A stretch of DNA of 34,178 bases from Anaerolineae bacterium (GCA_016927375.1 JAFGMS010000486.1:1-34178), one strand, 5' to 3'; positions 1 through 10,354 are shown, counted from the first letter of the stretch. The notes: generated by a model from the letters alone, not told the origin. Numbers and translations: made by a program.

Positions 1-109
1 TCACCAGCACTGAGTGTAATGTGACATTGTCAAGTCACTGATAACTGATCACCAAAGACGGTCATACAAAGTGCGAAATTTAGGCTTCAGCAACCTCTCG
101 ATGTTGCTA

Positions 110-230
110 TGCTCAAAGAGGCGCACTTCGTTCCAGATCCGTCGATCCTTCGTCGATCCTTCGTTTTGAAGCACAAAGAGCCTCTCGTGTCCATTCCGGT
201 TGCTCCAGGAAACTTGACATTGTCGAAGTA
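110..230 (+). repeat. ~121-bp dispersed repeat, left copy (inverted relative to 34058-34178)
   Basis: tgctcaaagaggcgcacttcgttccagatccgtcgatccttcgtcgatccttcg...ccattccggttgc...aacttgacattgtc aligns by eye over the full length (about 9-10 differences) with the reverse complement of 34058-34178; contains an 11-bp internal direct duplication (cgtcgatcctt x2). Confidence 0.9.
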
Positions 231-430
231 GTTGCCGTCACACTTCTAAAACACACTCTAAGAGTCAACAGCTGATAGCTGAGTAGTTACGTTTTATCAT
301 CCGCACCAGTGTGCTTTTACATTGCCTCAGTGTCGATGTTGCCGGCCTCGACTTAACCAAGTCTGAATATATGAGTAGAATATAGTCAAGCAGAACGTCC
401 CTATGGCAGGTTCAGCGGAGGGAGGTATCC

Positions 431-1429
431 ATGCTCGACCATGGCCCTTCTCGTGGCAAAACTCGGCTCAGATGGAACATTCTCATTGGGATGATTGTGC
501 TTGGCTTGCTGCTGGCGGCTTGTAGCAGTCCCCGGCCTCCCGATCCCCTCACCATTGGCATTGTTAATCATGTCGAGAGTTTGACTCCGGCCTTCGACGG
601 GTTTAAGGCCGGCATGGCCGCATTGGGTTATGTTGAAGGGGAAGACGTTGTCTATATTTATGATGGCGTTATTGAGCCTGAATATCATGCCCTTGAGCGA
701 GAAGTCGAGTACTTGTTAGCTCAGGATGTAGAGATGCTCTTCACTTTGGGTAACCTACCTACTCTGGTGGCCAAGCAGGTCGCCGCCGGGACCAATATCC
801 CTATTGTCTTTAGCCCGATCATGAATCCGGTTGAAGAGGGGGTAGTGGAGAGCTTGCGCTGCCCGGGCAGCAACTTGACCGGCGTTACCAATGGGACGGG
901 CACGGCTAAAGCATTGGAATGGCTGGTAACGATTACTCCACAAGCGGATAAAGTCTATCTCCCGTATAACCCCGATGACAGCGTTTCGTTGTTGGTGTTG
1001 TCCATGCTGGATGAAGTGCCGCCTCAGCTCGACATCGAAATCGTGCTCGGCGAGGTGCAGTCGGTTGAGGAAGCAGTTGCTGCCATCGAGAGCTTGCCTG
1101 AAGACATCGATGCCATTTTCAGGATACCTTCTCCTACGCTCGATCCGAGGAACAGGGAGTTGAGCCAGGCAGCCATCAGGCGTGGTGTGCCAATAGGTGG
1201 TAATCTGATAATGGATGAAGCGGTGCTGATTACCTATGCGGCTGATGATTTTGAGATGGGGAAGCAGGCGGCCCGTTTGGCTGATCAGATTCACAGGGGG
1301 GTCAAGCCGGCCGATTTACCGGTAGAAACCGCAGAATTTTACATCACTATTAACCTCAAGACGGCCGAGATGATAGGCCTTGACATTCCGGATGAGATCC
1401 TGGAACAGGCAGACATCATTCTCCGATGA
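431..1429 (+). CDS. ABC-type substrate-binding lipoprotein (COG2984 / ABC_sub_bind-like)
   Basis: Signal peptide with lipobox (GLLLAAC); TIGIVNHVESLTPAFDGFKAGMAALGYVEGEDVVY and later IPIVFSPIMNPVEEGVV typical of the family; no permease or ATPase gene adjacent. Confidence 0.85.
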   Translation: MLDHGPSRGKTRLRWNILIGMIVLGLLLAACSSPRPPDPLTIGIVNHVESLTPAFDGFKAGMAALGYVEGEDVVYIYDGVIEPEYHALEREVEYLLAQDVEMLFTLGNLPTLVAKQVAAGTNIPIVFSPIMNPVEEGVVESLRCPGSNLTGVTNGTGTAKALEWLVTITPQADKVYLPYNPDDSVSLLVLSMLDEVPPQLDIEIVLGEVQSVEEAVAAIESLPEDIDAIFRIPSPTLDPRNRELSQAAIRRGVPIGGNLIMDEAVLITYAADDFEMGKQAARLADQIHRGVKPADLPVETAEFYITINLKTAEMIGLDIPDEILEQADIILR

Positions 1430-1471
1430 AGTTGTTCATATGGTAGCTTTGTTTTCAGAAAGGCGGCCGAT

Positions 1472-4435
1472 ATGCAACACAGTATTCGTGCTCGCTTGAC
1501 CCTTGCTTTTATTGGTTTATCTATCGGACCATTGGTGCTGGTTGGGATCGCGTTGGCCTGGCAGAGCTTCACCTCTCAACAACAGCAGGCGCTGGATCTG
1601 CAGCAGGAGGTGGCGCGGCGTGTAGCTACTGAGGTTACGGCTTTCTTTGAAGAACTGGAGAATGAGCTGCGGCTTGTCGATCAGATGCAGGGATTGCGCA
1701 GACTGGAGGTAGATGAGCAGTATAACACGTTGGCTAAGCTGCTCGCCTATCAAGATGTATTCGTGGAATTGATTCTTCTTGACGATCAGGGCCGAGAGCA
1801 GGTTCACCTTTCTCGCCTGGGGCTATCTTCTGCCGAGGAGGGCCATCATGATCGTGCCGAGGAAAACGAGTTTGTCGTTCCACGCAGGAATGGACAGGTT
1901 TACTATGGCCCGGTTCGATTCGAAGAAAGTACCGGCGAACCCTTGATGATCATCGCTATGCCTCTGTTGGATGCTCGCACCGGCCAGGTGAGCAAGGTTT
2001 TGGTGTCTGATGTCCGGATCAAGAAGATCTGGGACCTGATTGCAGACATTCAGGTTAAACCGGGTCAAAGGGTCTATATCGTCAACACAGATGGGGATGT
2101 GGTGGCAGATCGTAATCCCTCGATTGTGCTGCGGGGCACCAGCTTTACTGTGCCTGAGCAGAACGGCATACAACAGGGTCTGGACGGATCGAGAGTGGTG
2201 TTGGCCTTTGAAACAGTTCGATTGGGTGATCAGGAATTCAACATTGTCACCGAGCAGTCTGTGGCCGAAGCTTTGGCTCTGGCTATCAATACAGTGGTCA
2301 GTATGGTCGCACTCGTCGTGATCATGTTAGTGGCAGCCGGTAGTTTGGGTTTCCTGATTGTTCGCCAGATTGTCCGGCCAGTTCAGGCGTTGGCAGTCAC
2401 AGCTCAGGCGGTCAGGGCCGGTGACCTGTCGCAGCGTGTGCAGATTGCCAGCCAAGATGAGCTGGGTATCTTGGGAGAGGCTTTTAACAGCATGACTGCC
2501 CGTCTGGCTAACTCGATCCGTGGTCTTGAGAGGGAGATCGTCGAGCATCAGCGGGCCAGAGCGGCGCTCAAACAAAGCGAGTCGGTGCTGAGAGCCACCA
2601 TGGAGTCGATCGATGACGGTGTGTTGGTGACAACGACAGATTGGAAGGTCTCTCATCATAATACCCGGTTCTGTCAAATCTGGTCGATACCTGACGATAT
2701 CATGGCGTCGGGCAGCGATCGTGTGCTGATCGACTATGTGCTGCCCCAATTGGCTGAGCCTGAGTTATTTAAGGCCAGAATTGGGAGGATATATCGGACA
2801 TCGACATCATCAGAAGATGTTTTGCATCTGCAAAGCGGCCACATTCTTGAACGGTACTCCTATCTTCTGTCCCTAGGAGGGGAAGAGGGTGGCCGGGTGT
2901 GGCTGTTTCGTGACATCACCGAGCGCAAGCAGGCCGAGATAGCGCTGCAAGAGAGTGAGCAGAGATTCCGTACGGTGGTGCAAAATGCCCAGGCCATCAT
3001 TTTCATCCTGGACAGCGATGGCATTATCACGCTTTCTGAGGGGCAGGCGCTGTCCAAGATTGGTTTCTCTCCAGGAGAGATGGTGGGGAAGTCGGCTTGG
3101 GAGCTTTACCGGGATAATCCCCTGATTGGAGATATCAAGTGCGCGCTTGCGGGGGAGGTAGTACATGACATCAATGTCATCCAGGAGATAACGTTAGATA
3201 CGGTTTACTCGCCATATTACAACTCAGTGGGCGAACTACTCGGTGTGATCGGTATAGCCATCGACATCACCGAACGTCGGCGTGCAGTCGCAGCACTTGC
3301 CGAGACGCAAGCTTTGCTGACGTCCGTTATCGAGCAGTCGCCGGTCCCGATGGTTGTAGCAGAGCCGGATGGGACAATCACGATCTTCAATCAGGCCTGC
3401 CTCGAATTTCTTGGTATTGCGGATGAAATAGAAGTGCAGGCAGGTATCAATCTCTTTAACATGAAGCGAACATGGCAAGACCTGGATCCGGACGGTAATC
3501 CTGTTCCTCTCAATGATCTTCCATTGGCGCTTGCTCTGCAGGGGAAATTCACGAGGGGCAGGGAGATGAGGGCGCGAAGAAAAGATGGAACTGAAAGATG
3601 GGAAATGGTAGATGGTGTTCCTATATACGATGAGAGCAGAAATCTCATTGCCGGGCTCATCATTTTTCCGGATATCACCGAGCGAAAGAAGGCTGAGGAG
3701 GAGGTTTGCCGGTTGAACGAGGAACTTGAGCAGCGCGTGATTGAGCGTACCATTCAACTGGAAGCCGCCAATAAGGAGCTGGAAGCATTTGCTTATTCGG
3801 TTTCTCATGACCTGCGAGCCCCTCTGCGCAGCATCGATGGGTTCAGCCAGGCACTCCTTGAGGATTACGAACGAGATCTGGATGCCGGAGGCCAGGACTA
3901 TTTACGAAGGGTAAGGAGCGCCAGCCAGCATATGGGGCAGCTGATCGATGATTTGCTTAAGCTTTCGCGCATCTCTCGCCAGGAGATGCAGTATGAGCCG
4001 GTAGATCTGAGTGTCTTGGCGAAAGATATCGCAGACGAATTGCAGCAGACAGAACCGGATCGCGATGTCGAGTTTGTTATTGCGGAGGGCGTGACTGTGC
4101 GAGGCGATCCGAACCTGCTTCGCATCATGCTGAACAACTTGTTAAAAAATGCCTGGAAGTTCACGGCGAAGGCGACTAAAGCCATGATACAGTTTTACGA
4201 GAAAGTACAGGATGACGAAAGAGTCTATGTTGTTAAAGACAATGGAGCCGGATTTGACATGCGGTATGCTCACAAACTGTTTGGTGCTTTTCAACGCCTC
4301 CACAGTGTGAGAGAATATGAAGGGACTGGGATTGGGTTGGCAACAGTGCTGCGCATCGTCCACCGGCATGGTGGGCGTATCTGGGCCGAGGCTGTCATCG
4401 GCGAAGGAGCCACTTTCTACTTTACGCTGGGATGA
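1472..4435 (+). CDS. Membrane sensor histidine kinase (dCache-like - HAMP - multiple PAS - HisKA - HATPase_c)
   Basis: N-terminal TM plus extracytoplasmic sensor, second TM and HAMP (RQIVRPVQALAVTAQAVRAGDLSQRV), repeated DITERK PAS endings, H-box FAYSVSHDLRAPLRSIDGF, G-box GTGIGLATV. Confidence 0.93.
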   Translation: MQHSIRARLTLAFIGLSIGPLVLVGIALAWQSFTSQQQQALDLQQEVARRVATEVTAFFEELENELRLVDQMQGLRRLEVDEQYNTLAKLLAYQDVFVELILLDDQGREQVHLSRLGLSSAEEGHHDRAEENEFVVPRRNGQVYYGPVRFEESTGEPLMIIAMPLLDARTGQVSKVLVSDVRIKKIWDLIADIQVKPGQRVYIVNTDGDVVADRNPSIVLRGTSFTVPEQNGIQQGLDGSRVVLAFETVRLGDQEFNIVTEQSVAEALALAINTVVSMVALVVIMLVAAGSLGFLIVRQIVRPVQALAVTAQAVRAGDLSQRVQIASQDELGILGEAFNSMTARLANSIRGLEREIVEHQRARAALKQSESVLRATMESIDDGVLVTTTDWKVSHHNTRFCQIWSIPDDIMASGSDRVLIDYVLPQLAEPELFKARIGRIYRTSTSSEDVLHLQSGHILERYSYLLSLGGEEGGRVWLFRDITERKQAEIALQESEQRFRTVVQNAQAIIFILDSDGIITLSEGQALSKIGFSPGEMVGKSAWELYRDNPLIGDIKCALAGEVVHDINVIQEITLDTVYSPYYNSVGELLGVIGIAIDITERRRAVAALAETQALLTSVIEQSPVPMVVAEPDGTITIFNQACLEFLGIADEIEVQAGINLFNMKRTWQDLDPDGNPVPLNDLPLALALQGKFTRGREMRARRKDGTERWEMVDGVPIYDESRNLIAGLIIFPDITERKKAEEEVCRLNEELEQRVIERTIQLEAANKELEAFAYSVSHDLRAPLRSIDGFSQALLEDYERDLDAGGQDYLRRVRSASQHMGQLIDDLLKLSRISRQEMQYEPVDLSVLAKDIADELQQTEPDRDVEFVIAEGVTVRGDPNLLRIMLNNLLKNAWKFTAKATKAMIQFYEKVQDDERVYVVKDNGAGFDMRYAHKLFGAFQRLHSVREYEGTGIGLATVLRIVHRHGGRIWAEAVIGEGATFYFTLG

Positions 4436-4893
4436 GATGGGGAGCCGGTATGATGCAGAACAAAACGATCTTCCTTGTGGAGGATAACCCGGACGATGAA
4501 TTGCTGATCAGGCGCGCACTGGAGAAGCATCATATTCTTAACCAGATCGTCGTTGCCCATGATGGTGTTGAGGCACTGGACTACCTGTTTGGGGAGGGAG
4601 CACATGAGGGTCGTGACGTGAGCGTCATGCCACAGGTTATCCTGCTTGACCTGAAGTTGCCTCGCCTGGATGGGATGGAGGTTCTACGGCGGCTGCGTGC
4701 TGATGAACGGACCAGGTTGTTGCCGGTGGTGATTCTCACATCTTCCGATGAAGAAAGAGACATCGTGGAAAGCTACGAGCTGGGGGCCAATAGCTACATT
4801 CGCAAACCAGTCGACTTTGCGCAGTTTGCCGATGCGGTGCAGCAGCTAAGTCTATACTGGCTGTTACTTAATCAGCTTCCCCCTGGGGCATGA
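4432..4893 (+). CDS. Response regulator receiver protein (Rcp1/CheY-like); start may be 4450 or 4453
   Basis: FLVEDNPDDELLIRRAL, VILLDLKLPRLDGMEVLRRLR, VVILTSSDEE, SYIRKPVDF; ATGA overlap with upstream kinase. Confidence 0.93.
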   Translation: MRWGAGMMQNKTIFLVEDNPDDELLIRRALEKHHILNQIVVAHDGVEALDYLFGEGAHEGRDVSVMPQVILLDLKLPRLDGMEVLRRLRADERTRLLPVVILTSSDEERDIVESYELGANSYIRKPVDFAQFADAVQQLSLYWLLLNQLPPGA

Positions 4894-4903
4894 GAGGTGT
4901 CAG

Positions 4904-7003
4904 ATGGGCACCCTTTTGCGGGTCTTGATTGTTGAAGATGCCGAAGATGATGCGATGCTGTTGCTGCGTATTCTGCGTAAAGGCGGCTACGATCCACAGT
5001 ATCGACGAGTAGATAACGGGCATGACATTCAAGCGGCCCTCTCAGAAGGAGAGTGGGACATTGTCATTTCGGACTACAGCATGCCGGGGTTCGATGGGTT
5101 GTCGGCCTTGAGACTCTGTCAGGGGACCGGCCGGGATATTCCATTCATTCTGGTTTCCGGCACTATAGGTGAAGAGATCGCGGTATCTGCTATGCGGGCC
5201 GGAGCTCATGACTATCTGATGAAGAACAACCTGACACGCCTGGTTCCGGCCGTCCGGCGTGAGCTGCAAGAAGCCAAGATTCGCCGTGCCCATCGCCAGG
5301 CCGAGGAGGCACTGCGGGCAAGTGAAGAAAAATACCGTTTGCTTGTCGAGAATGCGCCATCCGGCATCTTTGAAATCGATCTGGAGAAGGTCCAATTCAC
5401 CAGTGTCAACGAGGTTATGTGTGAATATACAGGATATACGAGAGAGGAATTTCTGGATCTCAGACCGCTGGATTTGCTGACACGAGACAACCAATCGATT
5501 TTGCTGGCTCTCCTGACCAGCATTCGACAAGGTGAGGCTATTCCCGATTCGGCTGAATACAAAATACGAGGTAAGGACGGGCGAGAGTTCTGGGTGATAT
5601 TGCGTTCGCGAATTACAGGGGAAAATGACAGGCGCAAAGTTACAGTAGTAGCCCATGACATCACCGAGCGTAAGACGGCTGAGGAGGCGCTGCATCGCTA
5701 CGCTGAGCGGCTGAGCACCCTGCACAAGATCGATCAGGCTATTTTGTCTGCCCGGTCGGTGGAAGAGATCGCCCAAGCTGCATTGGATCATATTCGACAG
5801 CTGATACCCTGCCTGGCAGCCAGCGTTGCCATGCTGGAAGCCGATTCGCTTAATGCCATCCTTTTTGTTACAGACATCGATGATCAAATGGAAATTCAGG
5901 CAGGGGCTAGATTCCCGTTGAAACAGCACGAAGCAGCTCTGGAAGTGTTGAACTCTCTTCGTCAGGGAGAAGTTGTACAGTTGGAGGATGTGCCATCTCT
6001 GGCGCAGACGTGGCCGGAATTGAGCAAGCTGGCCGACACAGAGATGCATTTCGCCTCGATAGTTCCTCTGGTTTTTCAGGACGATTTGCTTGGCTTCATC
6101 AGTCTGGGTTCCGCCAAGCCAACAGCAGCCAGCAGCGAGCAAATCGAGATTGTCCGCGAGATAGCAACTCAGCTGGCAATTGCTATCCAACAAACCCGGC
6201 TTTACGACCAGGTTCGGCGGCATGCAGCTGAACTGGAAGAGCGCGTTGAAGAACGCACCAGGGAACTCCAATTGGCCAATGAAAACCTGAAGATCCTCAG
6301 TCAGGTCAAAGATGAATTTGTTTCAAATGTGTCGCATGAGCTGCGAACACCGATCACCAGTATCAAGCTCTATCATCGGCTGTTATCGCTCAAACCGGAA
6401 AAAGGACAAAGATATCTTGATATGCTAGCCCGGGAAATCGATCGTTTGAGCCATCTGATCGAGGATTTGCTGCTGCTTTCCCGGCTCGATCAGGACCGGG
6501 CAGAATTGAAGCTTGCACCGGTGGATCTCAATGAATTGGGCTCTCAATATGTTGAGGATCGCAAACTGTTGGCCCAGGAACGCGAGTTGACATTGTCATT
6601 TACAGCAGGTGCCGGTAGGTCAGTGGTTATGGCTGACAAAGGGCTTCTGGGTCAGGCATTGAGCGTTCTTCTGACCAATGCCATGAGTTATACACCGGAA
6701 GGCGGCAGCGTTGGCGTTACTGTATCTGGAGATGACGGTCAATGTGGTATTAGTGTCTGGGATAATGGTCCCGGCATAGATCCGGAGGAGCAGGATCGGC
6801 TGTTTGAGAGATTCTTCCGGGGTAAGGCAGGTCGCAAATCAGGCGTTGCCGGGACAGGGTTAGGGTTGTCACTTGCTGCAGAAATCGTTGAGCGCCATCA
6901 GGGGAAGCTGGAACTTAACAGCACGGGAGTGCCAGGGGAGGGAGCGGAATTCACAATCTGGCTCCCAGCCTGTCTCAATGGCGTGACGAATGATGGGCGA
7001 TGA
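4904..7003 (+). CDS. Hybrid receiver - PAS - GAF - histidine kinase
   Basis: N-terminal receiver (LIVEDAEDDAMLLLRILR...DIVISDYSMPGFDGLSAL), PAS ending HDITERK, GAF region, H-box FVSNVSHELRTPITSIKL, GTGLGLSLAAEIVERHQG. Confidence 0.93.
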   Translation: MGTLLRVLIVEDAEDDAMLLLRILRKGGYDPQYRRVDNGHDIQAALSEGEWDIVISDYSMPGFDGLSALRLCQGTGRDIPFILVSGTIGEEIAVSAMRAGAHDYLMKNNLTRLVPAVRRELQEAKIRRAHRQAEEALRASEEKYRLLVENAPSGIFEIDLEKVQFTSVNEVMCEYTGYTREEFLDLRPLDLLTRDNQSILLALLTSIRQGEAIPDSAEYKIRGKDGREFWVILRSRITGENDRRKVTVVAHDITERKTAEEALHRYAERLSTLHKIDQAILSARSVEEIAQAALDHIRQLIPCLAASVAMLEADSLNAILFVTDIDDQMEIQAGARFPLKQHEAALEVLNSLRQGEVVQLEDVPSLAQTWPELSKLADTEMHFASIVPLVFQDDLLGFISLGSAKPTAASSEQIEIVREIATQLAIAIQQTRLYDQVRRHAAELEERVEERTRELQLANENLKILSQVKDEFVSNVSHELRTPITSIKLYHRLLSLKPEKGQRYLDMLAREIDRLSHLIEDLLLLSRLDQDRAELKLAPVDLNELGSQYVEDRKLLAQERELTLSFTAGAGRSVVMADKGLLGQALSVLLTNAMSYTPEGGSVGVTVSGDDGQCGISVWDNGPGIDPEEQDRLFERFFRGKAGRKSGVAGTGLGLSLAAEIVERHQGKLELNSTGVPGEGAEFTIWLPACLNGVTNDGR

Positions 7004-7293
7004 GCAAAAAAAGGCGGGGAGACTTCCAAAGTCGCGTCGATAGCTTGCCCATGATGCGATCCTGTCCAAGTCTCGTGGGAATGTCAGCACTGAGACATTC
7101 GAGATTTCTTGAATGCCGCCGCTTGACCATGGTATTGGAATAAATCTGTCTCTTCTGTGTCGTCCTTCGCGAATATTCAGCCAAGCATTGAACTCAGTCG
7201 ATGGCTCACATCATCAAGTCAGATGTTGTGCCAATTGACTCTTTTCTGGTTACAATCCCCTCTACAAATCAGAAAGATCTTGAGGGATAACTG

Positions 7294-8316
7294 ATGAAGA
7301 ACCTACTTGTCTGTGGAGGCGCAGGATTTATCGGGAGCAATTTTGTGCGGTATATGCTCAAGAAGTATCCCGACATCCATGTGGTCGTTTATGACAAACT
7401 CACTTATGCCGGCAATCGTGATAACCTGGAGTCTGTCTCGCAGGATGAGCGCTATAAATTCCTCCAGGGGGATATCGCGGAGCATGGCCCGGTAGCCCGT
7501 GCCCTTGAGTTCAATCGCATTGATACGGTGGTTAATTTTGCTGCTGAAACGCACGTAGATCGCAGCATCCTCGATCCCGATGCCTTTATTCACACCAACA
7601 CGATGGGGGTGTACGTCTTGCTGGAAGAGAGCCGCAAGTATGGTGTCGAGCGTTTCTTGCAGGTGAGCACCGATGAGGTTTACGGCTCGATCCCTCAAGG
7701 GGCCTTTCGAGAGGGCGATCCTCTTGAGCCCAACAGTCCTTATGCAGCCAGCAAAGCCAGTGGCGACCTGATGGCCCGTGCTTATCATGTGACTTATGGA
7801 ATGAATACGGTTGTCACACGGGGCAGCAATACTTTTGGCCCCTACCAATATCCTGAAAAGGTGCTGCCGCTTTTCATCACTAATGCACTGGAGGATCAGC
7901 CGCTGCCTCTCTATGGTGATGGCAAACAGGTGCGTGACTGGCTGTATGTGGACGATCACTGTGCCGGGATCGATGCGGTGCTTCGGCACGGCCAGCCCGG
8001 CGAAGCCTATAACGTGGGCGGCGAGAATGAGCGGCATAATATCGATGTTGTTTACATGTTGTTGGAGCTGCTTGGTAAGCCGCAGTCGCTGATTCGCCCT
8101 GTTGAAGATCGCCCCGGTCACGACCGTCGCTATGCCCTTGATAATACCAAGACCCGCCAGCTGGGGTGGAAGCCTGAGGTCAGCTTCGAAGAGGCGCTCA
8201 AGTGCACTGTGGAATGGTATAAATCGAACGAGTGGTGGTGGCGCAAGATCAAGAGCGGCGAGTACCAGCAATACTACAAGGCACAATACGGTCAGCGTTT
8301 GAAAGACATTTCATAG
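7294..8316 (+). CDS. rfbB: dTDP-glucose 4,6-dehydratase
   Basis: GGAGFIGSNFVRYML Rossmann motif, YDKLTYAGNRDNLE, QVSTDEVYGS, YAASKAS active site, TRGSNTFGPYQYPEKVLPLFI, RDWLYVDDHC. Confidence 0.95.
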   Translation: MKNLLVCGGAGFIGSNFVRYMLKKYPDIHVVVYDKLTYAGNRDNLESVSQDERYKFLQGDIAEHGPVARALEFNRIDTVVNFAAETHVDRSILDPDAFIHTNTMGVYVLLEESRKYGVERFLQVSTDEVYGSIPQGAFREGDPLEPNSPYAASKASGDLMARAYHVTYGMNTVVTRGSNTFGPYQYPEKVLPLFITNALEDQPLPLYGDGKQVRDWLYVDDHCAGIDAVLRHGQPGEAYNVGGENERHNIDVVYMLLELLGKPQSLIRPVEDRPGHDRRYALDNTKTRQLGWKPEVSFEEALKCTVEWYKSNEWWWRKIKSGEYQQYYKAQYGQRLKDIS

Positions 8317-8449
8317 TTCCTTGAGCTTGACGATTGAACAGCAAATCGTGACACTGGAACGACAACTTCTCAATCGATAGGCAATCAGTCTACAACTTGT
8401 CATTCACTGCGGTCTAGCTTCTATTCTATCAGCCATAAGCTATACGCCA

Positions 8450-10354
8450 ATGTCAAATATCAAATATCAAATATCAAATATATTGTTCTGCGGCGTGATT
8501 GTTGGGATGCTCCTGGCATCCTGCGGTCCAACACCTACCTCTTCTCCTACAGCAACTTCTGAAGGGTCCACCGCTGAACCCAGCCCGACTGCTTCTCCCA
8601 CACCTTACAAGCCTGAGCTGGTGATTTGTAGCAGCAGCCGGCTGGATCCTGCTGTTCTGTCTACCTCCTATCTGGGCCGGGTGATTGGTCAGATGCTCTG
8701 GCCTCCAGCCGCTGTTTACGGTGAGGGTTATACTGCTGAGGCAGATGGCTTGTTGACCATATTGCCCAATGAGGCTGATGATACCTTACGCCGCAACGAA
8801 GACGGGTCGCTTTCTGTCATCCTCTATTATCGGACCGATTTGGTCTGGTCTGACGGTGAGCCTTTCAAGACCGCCGATGCTTTGCTGGGGCTGCAGCTTC
8901 CTCCAGCGTCTTCCGATCCGGCCTTCGATGTATTGGAGGCACAGGAGGGTGACGCCATGGTGGTGTTTGCCACACTTGCTCCTGGAGCGGAATATCCCTA
9001 TGTTCCGCCGGTGCCGCCGCTTCCAACCCACGTCGTGGGCAAAGAGTTATCTCCTGAAGCGCAGTCCTATGGTCCTTACGCTTATCTGTCGGGGCCTTCG
9101 CTTGGACCTTATTTCGTCGCCGAGCAGAGCGGCGATTCGCTCTTGCTGCAGGCCAATCCTTACTACACACTCGCTCCCTTAATCTCCACAGTACGCTTGC
9201 GCTCTATCCCCGAACCTGCTCAACTGATGCCGGAGCTGGAGTCAGGCGGCTGCGATGTGGTATTGGATGATAGCCTCTCCCACGACCAACTGGAGGCCTG
9301 GGCAGTTGCTGGCGCCGGCGGCGCTGTGCGAGGTTACTACCAACCAGGGCCGGTCTGGGATTACGTAGCTTTTAACACCTACCCTGGGCTCTTTGGACGT
9401 ACTCCCTATTTTGTCGATCCCCGTGTCCGTCAGGCTGTTGCTTATGCCTTTGACTGCCCGGCTCTTGCCGAGCAGCTCTGGCAGGGAACAGCCTCGGTGG
9501 CGGACAGCTGGCTGCCTGCTGATCACTGGGCCTACAGCAATGCAGGCTCGACGCAATATGCCGTCGACCTGGGTACTGCTGCATCGCTGTTGGAGCAGGC
9601 TGGCTGGATTGATCGAGATGGTGATGGGGTGCGCGAGTATCATGGGGAAGGGGGGGAGTACTCTTGCCAACGCGGTGAGTGGACGATAGCCGGCGCAGAG
9701 GAGGAAGGCGAAGCCGTGGCGTTGGCGCCTGTTTTGCTCACCACGGCCGATGCCCTGCGAGCGCCAATCGCCGAGAAGCTGCGCAGCGATCTGGCCCAAA
9801 TCGGCGTCGATCTCAAGGTACAGACCCTCGAACCGGCAGCTATGTTTGCTGATGATGGTCCGATTGTACGGCGTGACTTCGATATGGCCCTGCTGGCCGC
9901 TGCCACCCGTCCTGACCCCATTGGGATCAATCTGTGGCTGGGTGAGGATGTCTTCCTACATCCTATCAATAAAGAGCCTGTTCACCGCTGGGAGCTTGAG
10001 GATCGATGGCTGAAGCCCGACCAGATGGTTGAGCGTCTGGCTGTTAGTAACGTTCCCAGTGCGGAAAACGATTATCGGGGCCAGAATTACTCCGGTTGGT
10101 GCAACGAGCAGGCTGATCTGGCCGTCGTGCAGGCTAACCTGGCCTTCGATTTCGTGACAAGGCAGGGCTTCTATGCCGGGCAGCAAGTGCTGTTCACCAG
10201 CGATGTACCCGTGCTTCCGCTCTTCTACCGGCCGCGCCTTGCGGCTACCGCCTCTTACGTCTGCGGCCTCAAACCCGGGCCCTACGATGTTCTGACCTGG
10301 AATATCGCTGAGTGGTACTTTGACCCTGACAAGACTTGTGAGGTGAACGAGTAG
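8450..10354 (+). CDS. Peptide/nickel-type (SBP_bac_5) ABC substrate-binding lipoprotein
   Basis: Lipobox MLLASC, Thr/Ser/Pro linker, RTDLVWSDGEPFKTADAL, VRQAVAYAFDCPALAEQL, LLEQAGWIDRDGDGVREY typical of family 5 SBPs. Confidence 0.9.
   Translation: MSNIKYQISNILFCGVIVGMLLASCGPTPTSSPTATSEGSTAEPSPTASPTPYKPELVICSSSRLDPAVLSTSYLGRVIGQMLWPPAAVYGEGYTAEADGLLTILPNEADDTLRRNEDGSLSVILYYRTDLVWSDGEPFKTADALLGLQLPPASSDPAFDVLEAQEGDAMVVFATLAPGAEYPYVPPVPPLPTHVVGKELSPEAQSYGPYAYLSGPSLGPYFVAEQSGDSLLLQANPYYTLAPLISTVRLRSIPEPAQLMPELESGGCDVVLDDSLSHDQLEAWAVAGAGGAVRGYYQPGPVWDYVAFNTYPGLFGRTPYFVDPRVRQAVAYAFDCPALAEQLWQGTASVADSWLPADHWAYSNAGSTQYAVDLGTAASLLEQAGWIDRDGDGVREYHGEGGEYSCQRGEWTIAGAEEEGEAVALAPVLLTTADALRAPIAEKLRSDLAQIGVDLKVQTLEPAAMFADDGPIVRRDFDMALLAAATRPDPIGINLWLGEDVFLHPINKEPVHRWELEDRWLKPDQMVERLAVSNVPSAENDYRGQNYSGWCNEQADLAVVQANLAFDFVTRQGFYAGQQVLFTSDVPVLPLFYRPRLAATASYVCGLKPGPYDVLTWNIAEWYFDPDKTCEVNE
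8453..8480 (+). repeat. Heptanucleotide tandem repeat (TCAAATA)x4 directly after the start codon
   Basis: atg followed by tcaaata tcaaata tcaaata tcaaata; four perfect copies. Confidence 0.95.

Noticed and set aside
755-1294. 179-aa minus-strand ORF
   Set aside because: Antisense to the substrate-binding lipoprotein gene; no family-like motifs.
5042-6271. 409-aa minus-strand ORF
   Set aside because: Fully antisense to the well-supported receiver-PAS-GAF kinase; translation is low-complexity and Cys/Gln-rich with no recognisable domain.
7303-8286. 327-aa minus-strand ORF
   Set aside because: Antisense shadow of rfbB with no domain motifs.
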